Shown piece by piece: positions 35,541-43,011 of a DNA stretch of 64,000 nucleotides (position 1 is the stretch's first letter; every line of letters starts with the position of its first letter). Under the pieces are notes generated by a model. It was given only the letters and a program-made list of their open reading frames with translations. It was not told the origin of the DNA and made no database searches. Both the position numbers and the translations under genes were made by a program. This DNA is from Xylophilus ampelinus (GTDB taxonomy: Bacteria > Pseudomonadota > Gammaproteobacteria > Burkholderiales > Burkholderiaceae_C): assembly GCF_901875635.1 (NCBI RefSeq), contig NZ_CABFMN010000150.1, forward strand, positions 62,001-126,000. Direction: 5' to 3'.

Positions 35541-36323
35541 TCAGGCGGTGGCCTGCAGGTCGTGGCGCTGCGAGGCGTGCCAGGGCATGAGCCAGCGCTC
35601 CACCAGTTCGACGATGAGGAAGAGGATCACGCCCATCATCGAGAGCACCACCAGGGCGGCGAACATCAGCGGCAGGTCGAAGGTGCCGGTGGCGCGCTGC
35701 AGCACGAAGCCCAGGCCGGAGTTGGAGCCGACGAATTCGCCGACCACGGCGCCGACCACCGCCAGCGTGACCGACACCTTCAGGCCGCTGAAGATCGCCG
35801 GCAGGGCCTGGGGCAGGCGGAACTTGAGGAAGATCTTCATCGGCCCGGCGCCCATGGAGCGCGCCAGGTCGATCACGTCGGGCTCGACCGACTTGAAGCC
35901 CTGCACCGTCGACACCACCACCGGGAAGAAGCCCAGCAGGAAGGCGGCGATGACCTTGGGCACGATGCCGAAGCCGAACCACACCACGAAAAGCGGCGCC
36001 ACGGCGACCTTGGGGATCGACTGCGAGAACACGAGCAGCGGGTAGACGAAGCTTTCCACCGTGCGCGAATACGCGATCCACATCGCGATGGGCACGCCGA
36101 TGAGTGCGGACGCGACGAAGCCGCCCAGCGTCGCGTAGAGCGTCGGCAAGCTCTGCTGCAGCAGCATCGACCAGTCGGTGCCGAGCTGCTTGATGACCGC
36201 CATGGGTGGCGGGATGAGGTAGGGCGGAATCTTGAAGACGCGCACCAGCAGGTCCCACAGGACCAGCAGGACCAACAGCAGCCAGAAGGGCCGCGCGGCG
36301 GGGTGGGTGATCCAGCGGGCCAT
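35541..36323 (-). CDS. ABC transporter permease (NitT/TauT family)
   Basis: 260 residues, about six membrane helices. The cytoplasmic EAA-like loop for ATPase contact is visible around residues 130-170 (ARSMGAGPMKIFLKFRLPQA), followed by GAVVGEFVGSNSGLGFVL, the SsuC/TauC hallmark. It lies 44 bp before the binding protein gene in the same transcription unit. Confidence 0.9.
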   Translation of the reverse strand: MARWITHPAARPFWLLLVLLVLWDLLVRVFKIPPYLIPPPMAVIKQLGTDWSMLLQQSLPTLYATLGGFVASALIGVPIAMWIAYSRTVESFVYPLLVFSQSIPKVAVAPLFVVWFGFGIVPKVIAAFLLGFFPVVVSTVQGFKSVEPDVIDLARSMGAGPMKIFLKFRLPQALPAIFSGLKVSVTLAVVGAVVGEFVGSNSGLGFVLQRATGTFDLPLMFAALVVLSMMGVILFLIVELVERWLMPWHASQRHDLQATA

Positions 36324-36409
36324 GTCAATGACGTCCGGCAGCCCGAAGGCATGGATGCGCCTCCTTGGCGGGAAGAGATGCGAGAAGCGATGAGCGTGGG
36401 GGCTTCATG

Positions 36410-37147
36410 TCACGAGACCTGGAACTTCAGGGAGTGGTCGTACGGCAGCGCGGGGTTGTCGAAGCTGTTCGCGTTGCTGACGAAGTGCAGTGCGCAGGCG
36501 CGGCGCCACTTGCTGCTGTGGTTGGGCCCCGACTGGTGGAAGGTGTTGCCGTGGTGGAAGCTCACGCCGCCCTTGCGCACGGGTGCCGGCGTCATTGGCT
36601 GCTTGCCGAGGATCTCGGACGGGATCTGCAGGTTGTAGGGTTCGTTCTCGGGGGCGAAGTGGGTGTAGACGGGGCCGAGGTTGGTGCCGTCGCCGAAGTA
36701 GAGGCAGCCGTTCTCGAGCGTGGCATCGTCCAGCGCGATCCAGGCGGTGACCATGCCCTCCGGGTCGGCCGGGCCGAAGTAGAAGTTGTCCTGGTGCGCG
36801 GGCTTCGGGCCGCCGCCTTCGGGCGGCTTGAAGAAGATCTGGCTGAAGTACACCGAGACGCCTGGCCCGATCAGGGTCTCGACGTGGTCGAGCAGCCGCC
36901 GGTCGCGCGCCAGCGCCTGCACGGCGCTGCGGTGGAAGTGGGGGTTGTCCAGCTTGCGCAGCACGGTGCGCGCCTGCACACCGCCGTCGACGTACCAGGC
37001 GCGCTGCTCTTCGGGCAGGCCGGCGAGGAAGCTCTCGCCCCACTGCTCGATGTCGCGCACCACGGCGTCCATCTCGCCAGGCTCGAACACGTGATTGACG
37101 GTGAGGTGACCGTGGTGCCGGTAGTAGGCGACGTCGTGAGCGTCCAT
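36410..37147 (-). CDS. Phytanoyl-CoA dioxygenase (PhyH) family Fe(II)/2-oxoglutarate oxygenase
   Basis: 245 residues from ATG 37147; an upstream ATG at 37171 overlaps the previous stop codon (TGATG) and would give 253 residues, so the start is uncertain. Iron ligands fit His-x-Asp in PAHQDNFYF (near residue 118) and a distal His in NTFHQSGPN, with an Arg in KWRRACALHF for 2-oxoglutarate. PhyH proteins hydroxylate small carboxylates or amines. Context suggests it oxidises the imported substrate. Confidence 0.88.
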   Translation of the reverse strand: MDAHDVAYYRHHGHLTVNHVFEPGEMDAVVRDIEQWGESFLAGLPEEQRAWYVDGGVQARTVLRKLDNPHFHRSAVQALARDRRLLDHVETLIGPGVSVYFSQIFFKPPEGGGPKPAHQDNFYFGPADPEGMVTAWIALDDATLENGCLYFGDGTNLGPVYTHFAPENEPYNLQIPSEILGKQPMTPAPVRKGGVSFHHGNTFHQSGPNHSSKWRRACALHFVSNANSFDNPALPYDHSLKFQVS

Positions 37148-37170
37148 GGCGCAGGGTTCCCCGGGCGGCA

Positions 37171-38142
37171 TCACTGCTGGGCGGCGAGGCCGGCAGCTTT
37201 CACCACGTCGGCGTTGCTGGCGATCTCTTCCTTGATGTAGGCGTCGAACTGGCGCGGCTTGAGCGTCCAGGGGTCGGCGCCGAGCTTGGCGAAGCGCTCC
37301 TTGACCTCGGGCGACGCGAGTGCTTTTTCGACTTCGGCATGCAGGCGGTCGACGATCTCGCGCGGCGTCTTGGCGGGCGCCATCATCCCGATCCAGAAGT
37401 TGAACTCGGAGCCGGGCACGCCGGCCTCGGCGGTGGTGGGCACATCGGGCAGGGCGCTGGCACGCTTGGGCGAACCCACGGCCAGCGCCAGGAGCTGGCC
37501 ATCCTTGATCTGGCCGATGACCGGCGCGATGGGCGAGAAGTAGTAGTCGACGCGGCCGGCGAGCACTTCGGTCACCGCCTCGGCCGAGCCCTTGAACGGG
37601 ATGTTGGTGGCCTGGATCTTGGCGGCGAGCTTGAACTTCTCGGCGTTCAGGTGGGTGGCGCTGCCCTGGCCGGCCGAGGCGAAGTTCAGGCTGCCAGGCT
37701 TGGCGCGGGCGGCGGCCAGCAGCTCCTGCAACGACTTGATGTTCTTCGCGGGCGAGATGACGAGCGCATTCGACAGCGAGGAAATTGGGGTGACGCCGGC
37801 GAAGTCGTTCACCGTGTCGAAGGGCAGCTTCGCGAAGGTCGATGGGCTGACCGTGTGCGAGGACGAGTGGATCAGGATGGTGTAGCCGTCGGGTGCAGCG
37901 GTGGCGACGGCTTGCTGGCCGATGGTGCCGCTGGCCCCGCCGCGGTTGTCGACCACGAGGGTCTGGCCCATGCTCTGGCCCATCTTGTCGGTGATGGCGC
38001 GGGCAATGATGTCGGTGGTGCTGCCCGCGGCGAAGGGCACGACCACGCGGATCGGCTTGCTCGGGTAGGCGTTCTGGGCCTGGGCGCCCAGTGTGCCCCC
38101 GGTCACGATGGCCGCAACGGCGGCCAGTGCGGCGATGCGCAT
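37171..38142 (-). CDS. Bug-family tripartite tricarboxylate transporter substrate-binding protein
   Basis: 323 residues. Signal peptide MRIAALAAVAAIVTGGTLGAQAQ, then PIRVVVPFAAGSTTDIIARA and VVDNRGGASGTIGQQ, the Bug pattern. It is the promoter-proximal gene of the minus-strand catabolic cluster. A TetR-style inverted repeat at 38162-38179 lies 19 bp upstream of its start codon, so repression there would affect the whole cluster. No TctA/TctB genes are present; an ABC importer is encoded in the same cluster instead. Confidence 0.92.
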   Translation of the reverse strand: MRIAALAAVAAIVTGGTLGAQAQNAYPSKPIRVVVPFAAGSTTDIIARAITDKMGQSMGQTLVVDNRGGASGTIGQQAVATAAPDGYTILIHSSSHTVSPSTFAKLPFDTVNDFAGVTPISSLSNALVISPAKNIKSLQELLAAARAKPGSLNFASAGQGSATHLNAEKFKLAAKIQATNIPFKGSAEAVTEVLAGRVDYYFSPIAPVIGQIKDGQLLALAVGSPKRASALPDVPTTAEAGVPGSEFNFWIGMMAPAKTPREIVDRLHAEVEKALASPEVKERFAKLGADPWTLKPRQFDAYIKEEIASNADVVKAAGLAAQQ

Positions 38143-38161
38143 GCTTGTCTCCTGTTCTTTT

Positions 38162-38179
38162 ATTCACCAGAAAGTGAAT
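38162..38179. promoter_or_regulatory. Candidate TetR operator, site 1
   Basis: ATTCAC-N6-GTGAAT, a perfect 6-bp inverted repeat with a 6-bp spacer, between the TetR gene and the Bug gene. The same arms and spacer occur at 38899-38918 on the other side of the TetR gene. Confidence 0.6.
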
Positions 38180-38242
38180 TAAGGAATTCTAGGAAGACCG
38201 CCGTGGCGCCGTCAACGCGGCATGTCTTGGTAGATACCCGGG

Positions 38243-38887
38243 TCAGCGCATCACGTAGCCGAGCACCAGTTCGGTCATGTGCGAAAGGCGCTGCGCCATC
38301 GCCTTTGGCGCGCGCAAGTCACGGCCGAAGATGGCCGACAGGGTGGGGTTGTTGGAGAGGTAGAAATAGCACAGCGACGCGATCGAGATGTAGAGCTGGA
38401 TCGGGTCGATGCCGGCATGGAAGAGGTGTTCGCGCCGGCCGCGCTCGAGGATGCCGTCGAGCAGTTGCACCAGCGGCGAATTCATCTCCTGGATGCGGTC
38501 GGAGCGCTTCAGGTGGACCGCCTTGTGCAGGTTCTCGCTGTTGAGCAGCGTGATGAACTCGGGATGCTCCAGGTAGTAGTGCCAGGTGAAGGAGATCAGC
38601 TGGCGGATGGCCTCGACCGGCTCCACCTCGTCGAGGTGCAGCCGCTGCTCGGCCTCGCGGATGTCGGCGTAGGTGCGCTCGAGCACCGCGAGGAAGAGGT
38701 CGTCCTTGCTGCCGAAGTAGTAGTAGATGAGGCGCTTGTTGACGTCCGCGCGCTCGGCGATGCGGTCGACCCGCGCGCCGGCCAGGCCGTGGTTCGCGAA
38801 CTCATCGCGCGCGGCAAGCAGGATTGCCGCCTGCGAACGGTCGGCGTCGCGCAGGCGGGTTTCGACGACGGGGGCGGCGGCTGACAT
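38243..38887 (-). CDS. TetR family transcriptional regulator
   Basis: 214 residues. N-terminal HTH: ILLAARDEFANHGLAGARVDRIAERADVNKRLIYYYFGSKDDL (residues ~20-62), then a helical ligand domain resembling RutR/YcdC-type regulators. It sits between the minus-strand catabolic cluster and the divergent TPP-enzyme gene, with similar inverted repeats on both sides, so it likely represses both and itself. Confidence 0.92.
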   Translation of the reverse strand: MSAAAPVVETRLRDADRSQAAILLAARDEFANHGLAGARVDRIAERADVNKRLIYYYFGSKDDLFLAVLERTYADIREAEQRLHLDEVEPVEAIRQLISFTWHYYLEHPEFITLLNSENLHKAVHLKRSDRIQEMNSPLVQLLDGILERGRREHLFHAGIDPIQLYISIASLCYFYLSNNPTLSAIFGRDLRAPKAMAQRLSHMTELVLGYVMR

Positions 38888-38898
38888 GGGCGGGCTTC

Positions 38899-38918
38899 AA
38901 TTCACTATATGGTTAATT
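38899..38918. promoter_or_regulatory. Candidate TetR operator, site 2
   Basis: AATTCAC-N6-GTTAATT (6 of 7 arm positions symmetric) lies in the 91-bp gap between the TetR gene and the acetolactate-synthase-like gene. Arms and spacing match site 1. Confidence 0.6.
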
Positions 38919-38978
38919 CTTGTGGGCCGCAATCGGCACTGCCGATAATCGCCGAACTCTGCAGCACCACTTTCTCCA

Positions 38979-40670
38979 ATGAGCACCCAGATCGCCGGAC
39001 ACCTTCTCGTCGAATGCCTCATCGCCCAGGGCGTGACCCATGTGTTCGGCGTGCCGGGCGAGAGCTACCTCGCGGCGCTGGACGGCTTCCACGACCATGC
39101 GGACGAGATCCGCTTCGTGATCTGCCGGCAGGAAGGCGGCGCTGCCTTCATGGCCGAGGCGCACGGCAAGCTGACCGGGAGGCCCGGCGTGTGCTTCGTC
39201 ACCCGCGGGCCGGGCGCGACGAATGCCTCCATCGGGGTGCACACGGCGTTCCAGGACTCGACGCCGATGGTGCTGCTGGTGGGCGATGTCGGCAGCGACT
39301 TCCGGGACCGGGAGGCGTTTCAGGAAGTCGATTTCCAGAGTTTCTTCGGGCCGAGCACCAAGGGCTTCGCCAAGCGGGTGGAGCGCGTCGACGAGGCCAG
39401 CCGCCTGCCGGAGTACGTGGCGCGCGCCTTTGCCACCGCGATGAACGGGCGCCCCGGCCCGGTGGTGCTCGTGCTGCCCGAGGACATGCTGCGCAGCGTC
39501 GTGAACGCGAAGCCGCTGCCGCGCGTCGAGCCGGCGCTGGCCTGGGCCGACCCCGGCGGGCTGCGCGAATTGCGCCAACTGCTGCTGGCGGCCCGCCGGC
39601 CCTTCGTGATCGCCGGCGGCGGCGGCTGGACGCCGCAGGCGGCCCAGGCGCTGCAACGCTTCGCGGAGAACTGGCAGTTGCCCGTGGGCAATGCCTTCCG
39701 CTTCCAGGACACCTTCGACAACCACCATCCGCTGTATGCGGGCGACGTGGGCATCGGCATCAACCCGAGGCTTGCCACCCGGGTGCGCGAAGCCGACCTG
39801 GTGATCGCGATCGGGCCGCGCCTGGGCGAGATGACCACCGGCGGCTATGCCCTGCTGGAGGCGCCGCGTCCTGCGCAGAAGCTGGTGCACTTCCATGCCA
39901 GTGCCGAGGAACTGCATCGCGTGTACCAGGCCGATCTGGTGTTCAACACGACGATGAACGCCGCGGCGAGGGCCCTGGAGGTGCTCACGGCGCCGCCCGA
40001 GCTGCCCTGGAGCGACTGGGCGCAGGCCGTGCATGCCGACTACGAAGCCAACCTCGTGCCGCAAGAATTGCCCGGGCCCATCGACATGCCGGCCATCGTG
40101 CAGTGCCTGCAGAAGCACTTGCCGGCCGATGCGGTGCTGACCAATGGCGCCGGCAATTTCGCGAGTTGGGTGCACCGATTCTTCCGCCACCACGGGCTTG
40201 CCAAGGGCTTCAAGACGCAACTGGCGCCCACCAGCGGCGCGATGGGCTACGGTGTGCCGGCGGGCATTGCCGCCAGCATCGCAACCGGGCGCGTGGCCTT
40301 CACGATCGCTGGCGACGGCGACTTCCTGATGAACGGCCAGGAGCTTGCAACGGCCGTGCAGCATGGCGGCAAGAGCATCGTCGTGCTGCTCAACAACGGC
40401 ATGTACGGCACGATCCGCATGCACCAGGAGCGCGAGTACCCCGTGCGCGTCAGCGGCACGGCGCTGCACAACCCCGACTTCTGCGCGCTGGCCCGTGCCT
40501 ATGGCTATGCGGCCGAGCGCGTGACGGAGACGGCCGGCTTCGAGGCGGCGCTGCTGCGGGCCCTGGCGCACGACGGCGGCACGCTGATCGAGATTCCGCT
40601 GGATCCGGAGGTCATCACGACACGCGGGACGCTGAGCTCCATCACGCAGGCGGCCCTGGACAAGCGCTGA
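38979..40670 (+). CDS. Acetolactate synthase-like thiamine diphosphate-dependent enzyme
   Basis: 563 residues with the three-domain ThDP fold. The catalytic Glu is near residue 50 (CRQEGGAAFMAEAHGKLTG); the ThDP-binding motif runs from GDGDFLMNGQELATAV (near 445) to LLNNGMYGT. Closest overall form is acetolactate synthase large subunit or a related 2-oxoacid decarboxylase/carboligase. No regulatory subunit gene is adjacent, arguing against a biosynthetic IlvB. Divergent from the TetR gene with a shared control region, so it may process a 2-oxoacid from the sugar-acid cluster. Confidence 0.85.
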   Translation: MSTQIAGHLLVECLIAQGVTHVFGVPGESYLAALDGFHDHADEIRFVICRQEGGAAFMAEAHGKLTGRPGVCFVTRGPGATNASIGVHTAFQDSTPMVLLVGDVGSDFRDREAFQEVDFQSFFGPSTKGFAKRVERVDEASRLPEYVARAFATAMNGRPGPVVLVLPEDMLRSVVNAKPLPRVEPALAWADPGGLRELRQLLLAARRPFVIAGGGGWTPQAAQALQRFAENWQLPVGNAFRFQDTFDNHHPLYAGDVGIGINPRLATRVREADLVIAIGPRLGEMTTGGYALLEAPRPAQKLVHFHASAEELHRVYQADLVFNTTMNAAARALEVLTAPPELPWSDWAQAVHADYEANLVPQELPGPIDMPAIVQCLQKHLPADAVLTNGAGNFASWVHRFFRHHGLAKGFKTQLAPTSGAMGYGVPAGIAASIATGRVAFTIAGDGDFLMNGQELATAVQHGGKSIVVLLNNGMYGTIRMHQEREYPVRVSGTALHNPDFCALARAYGYAAERVTETAGFEAALLRALAHDGGTLIEIPLDPEVITTRGTLSSITQAALDKR

Positions 40671-40704
40671 GCGCAACGTCCGGCGCCATCGCGCAGGGGC
40701 AAAG

Positions 40705-40730
40705 AAAAAGCCGGCTTGCGCCGGCTTTTT
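40705..40730. terminator. Bidirectional intrinsic terminator
   Basis: AAAAAGCCGGC-TTGC-GCCGGCTTTTT: an 11-bp symmetric stem with A-run and T-run on both sides. It sits between the convergent TPP-enzyme gene (plus) and SWIB gene (minus) and can serve both. Confidence 0.9.
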
Positions 40731-40748
40731 CCATGGGGCTGTGCCGTC

Positions 40749-41186
40749 TTACTTGACGTGCTTGCCGATCAGCGAGGCCAGCTCGAACATCGAGACCTGC
40801 GCCTTGCCGAAGATTTCCTTCAGCTTGGCATCGGCGTTGATGTTGCGCTTGTTCGCCTTGTCCTGCAGGCCGTTCTTCTTGATGTAGTCCCACAGCTTGG
40901 ACACGATGGCGGTGCGTGGCAGCGGGGTCGAGCCCACCACGGCGGCCAACGCGGGGCTGGGGGTCAGGGCCTTCATGAAGGCGGCGTTGGGCGTGCGCTT
41001 CTTGGCGGGGGCCTTCTTTGCAGCAGCCTTCTTCGCGGGAGCAGCCTTCTTCGCCGGTGCGGCCTTCTTCGCAGGAGCAGCCTTCTTGGCCGGTGCGGCC
41101 TTCTTCGCGGGTGCTGCAGCCTTCTTGGCCGGAGCCGCCTTCTTCGCCGGCGCTTTCTTCGCCGGTGCTTTCTTTGCAGTTGCCAT
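40749..41186 (-). CDS. SWIB/MDM2 domain protein with histone H1-like Lys/Ala-rich tail
   Basis: 145 residues from ATG 41186, with AAGGAAA upstream. The first ~62 residues are low-complexity repeats of KKAAPA/KKAPA, as in histone H1 C-terminal tails and the bacterial H1-like proteins. The last ~75 residues form a SWIB domain (LPRTAIVSKLWDYIKKNGLQ, then NINADAKLKEIFG, MFELASLIGKHV). It is probably a nucleoid-associated DNA-binding protein. Repeat number often varies between strains because the DNA repeats can slip. A 12-bp palindrome, TAGAACGTTCTA, lies 24 bp upstream (41210-41221). Confidence 0.9.
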   Translation of the reverse strand: MATAKKAPAKKAPAKKAAPAKKAAAPAKKAAPAKKAAPAKKAAPAKKAAPAKKAAAKKAPAKKRTPNAAFMKALTPSPALAAVVGSTPLPRTAIVSKLWDYIKKNGLQDKANKRNINADAKLKEIFGKAQVSMFELASLIGKHVK

Positions 41187-41209
41187 GGTTGATTTCCTTG
41201 TGATTTCGA

Positions 41210-41221
41210 TAGAACGTTCTA
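41210..41221. promoter_or_regulatory. Palindrome upstream of the SWIB gene
   Basis: TAGAACGTTCTA is a perfect 12-bp palindrome 24 bp in front of the SWIB start codon. The 184-bp gap (41187-41370) is less GC-rich than its surroundings and probably contains the promoter. No other element is clear. Confidence 0.35.
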
Positions 41222-41370
41222 CCAATGAGAAACAGCGTCTCCACTGGCATTGCGGATGCTAAAGGAGAAAAAACGCGTTTCCAAGGGAGAAAGCGAATTT
41301 TTCATTGGGAGCTGTTGTTTTTTTCGAGGGGTGTTTTCCCTCTGAAAACGACCTCTGGCGGAGCTCTTCT

Positions 41371-42306
41371 TCAAGCCGGCGGCACCGGCAATGCGCGACG
41401 CGATGGCCAGGTGGCGAGCACGACCCCCAGCAAGGCGATCCCGAAGGCTGCGACCTGCGTGGCGGACAGGGGCTCGCCGAGGACGAGCACGCCGACCATT
41501 GCGGCGCTCACCGGCAGCATCACGGTGAACACACCGGCCTGCGCGGCCGGCACGCTGCGCAGGCCCGTCATCCACAGCCACACGGTCCAGATGCTCGCCG
41601 CCAGGGCGTAGAGCACCAGCAGCAGCCACAGGCCCGTGGAGACGCTGCCGAAATCGAAGCGCAGGGCAAGCCATACGCCGAAGGGTGTCGACAGCGCGAA
41701 GCCCCAGAGGTTGATGAGCGAGGAGATCCGCTTGGGGCCGAGTCGCCCGGTCAACGACTTGCCGATGACGGCGTAGGCGGCCTCGCACAGCACCGCGCAG
41801 AAGACCAGCAGGTTGCCCAGCCAGGGCGCCGATGTCCCGGCCGCGCCACTGCCGCCGGCGCCGTGGTGCGGCGTGAGCGCGAGCAGTCCGATGCCCAGCG
41901 CGGCGCAGCCGATGGCTGCGGCAATGCGGCGCGTGATGCGCTCGCGCAGGAACAGCCAGCTTGCGATGGCCACGACCGCGGGGATGGACGCCATGATCAC
42001 CCCGGCGGAGACCGCGCTGGTCAGGCTCACGCCGAAGAGCATGCAGATCGAGAACAGGAAGTTGCCGAGGAAGGATTCGAGGAAGACCAGGCCGCGGGTT
42101 CTGCGCGTCATCGGGGGCTCGTCTGCAGGGCGCCGCAGCCAGTGCGGCATGGCGAGGGCTGCGATGCCGAAGCGCAGCCAGGCCAGCAGCAGGACCGGAA
42201 AGGCCGCCGCGAGCGGCTTGGACAGGGCGACGTAGCTGCCCACGAGCGACATGCTCAGCGCGAGGCAGCCGTAGGCGAGGAGGCGGGGTGGGGCGGCGGA
42301 GGTCAA
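41371..42306 (-). CDS. EamA/DMT family transporter
   Basis: 311 residues with ten predicted membrane helices in two EamA halves; begins MTSAAPPRLLAYGCLALSMSLVGSYVALSKPLAA and ends with an Arg-rich tail (WPSRRALPVPPA). An exporter of amino acids or metabolites is likely. It is divergent, by 38 bp, from the gamma-glutamylcyclotransferase-like gene. Confidence 0.88.
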   Translation of the reverse strand: MTSAAPPRLLAYGCLALSMSLVGSYVALSKPLAAAFPVLLLAWLRFGIAALAMPHWLRRPADEPPMTRRTRGLVFLESFLGNFLFSICMLFGVSLTSAVSAGVIMASIPAVVAIASWLFLRERITRRIAAAIGCAALGIGLLALTPHHGAGGSGAAGTSAPWLGNLLVFCAVLCEAAYAVIGKSLTGRLGPKRISSLINLWGFALSTPFGVWLALRFDFGSVSTGLWLLLVLYALAASIWTVWLWMTGLRSVPAAQAGVFTVMLPVSAAMVGVLVLGEPLSATQVAAFGIALLGVVLATWPSRRALPVPPA

Positions 42307-42344
42307 TAGACTGCGGGCATTTGGAACGACACAGGCGCCGGATC

Positions 42345-42758
42345 ATGCCCGACCCAGAACCTTCGACTGCGCGTCACGTCTTCGTCTACGGCACCCTGCG
42401 TGCGGGCGGCAGCAACGACATCCGGCGTTTCCGGCCCGTGCCGCAGTGGGTCGGGCAGGGGGCCGTCAACGGCACTCTCTACGACCTGGGCGCGTATCCG
42501 GGCATGGCGCTCGGGGGCGAGGGGTGGGTGGTCGGCGAGGTCTACATCGTCTGCGCCAAGGTCGAGGCGGCGCTCGACCGCCTGGAGGAGGTGCGCGACG
42601 ACGACACCGGGGAATACCGGCGGCGCATGGTGCGCGTGCCTGTCGCGGGCGTGGGGGACGTGGATTGCCTGGTCTACGAGATCCACCCCGCGCGGGTGCG
42701 CGGGGCCGCAGTGATCCGCGGCGGAGACTGGATGGACCATCGGCCGCCGCGCGCATGA
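42345..42758 (+). CDS. Gamma-glutamylcyclotransferase-like (AIG2/YtfP family) protein
   Basis: 137 residues. The family signature VFVYGTLRAGGSND is at residue ~12, then GTLYDLGAYPGMALGG and the putative catalytic Glu region LDRLEEVRDDDTGEYRRRMV. Members remove gamma-glutamyl groups as 5-oxoproline, or act in glutathione and related turnover. It is not linked to the glutamyl-ligase operon 38 kb away, though a functional link is conceivable. Confidence 0.88.
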   Translation: MPDPEPSTARHVFVYGTLRAGGSNDIRRFRPVPQWVGQGAVNGTLYDLGAYPGMALGGEGWVVGEVYIVCAKVEAALDRLEEVRDDDTGEYRRRMVRVPVAGVGDVDCLVYEIHPARVRGAAVIRGGDWMDHRPPRA

Positions 42759-42835
42759 GCACGTTGCCCGCCCGTCTTTCATCCAAGGGAAATGCTTTTC
42801 TTATGGTGGGAAATGAGCGTGTTGCGCCGCCGCAT

Positions 42836-42876
42836 ATTTTCTCAATGTAAGAAATGCAATCCCGTATTGAGAAAAT
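42836..42876. promoter_or_regulatory. 11-bp inverted repeat upstream of aceA
   Basis: ATTTTCTCAAT (42836-42846) and ATTGAGAAAAT (42866-42876) form a perfect inverted repeat with a 19-bp spacer in the AT-rich 253-bp gap before isocitrate lyase. Nearby is a second short repeat, ATCAC-TAA-GTGAT (around 42880-42892). Confidence 0.5.
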
Positions 42877-42910
42877 TGATCACTAAGTGATTGATTTGAA
42901 AAGGATAAAA

Positions 42911-42932
42911 TTATGTCTTATATAAGACATAA
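42911..42932. promoter_or_regulatory. 22-bp perfect palindrome upstream of aceA
   Basis: The core ATGTCTTATATAAGACAT (42913-42930) is perfectly symmetric, and symmetry continues two bases to each side. It lies ~80 bp upstream of the aceA start codon. It looks like an operator for a dimeric regulator controlling the glyoxylate shunt; which regulator is not known from this window. Confidence 0.65.
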
Positions 42933-43011
42933 GAGTCGAGGCCTGAGCTACAGTCGACGCAACGGTTTCACGCCGCCCTCCGTTTTTTCAATCACCGCAC
43001 CTGGAGTGAAC

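Noticed and set aside
40990..41180. Regular short DNA repeats that could look like a CRISPR array
   Set aside because: They are in-frame codons for KKAAPA repeats of the SWIB protein; no spacers.
42913..43011. Upstream in-frame start for aceA
   Set aside because: It begins inside the 22-bp palindrome and lacks a ribosome site; ATG 43012 matches the known start of isocitrate lyases.
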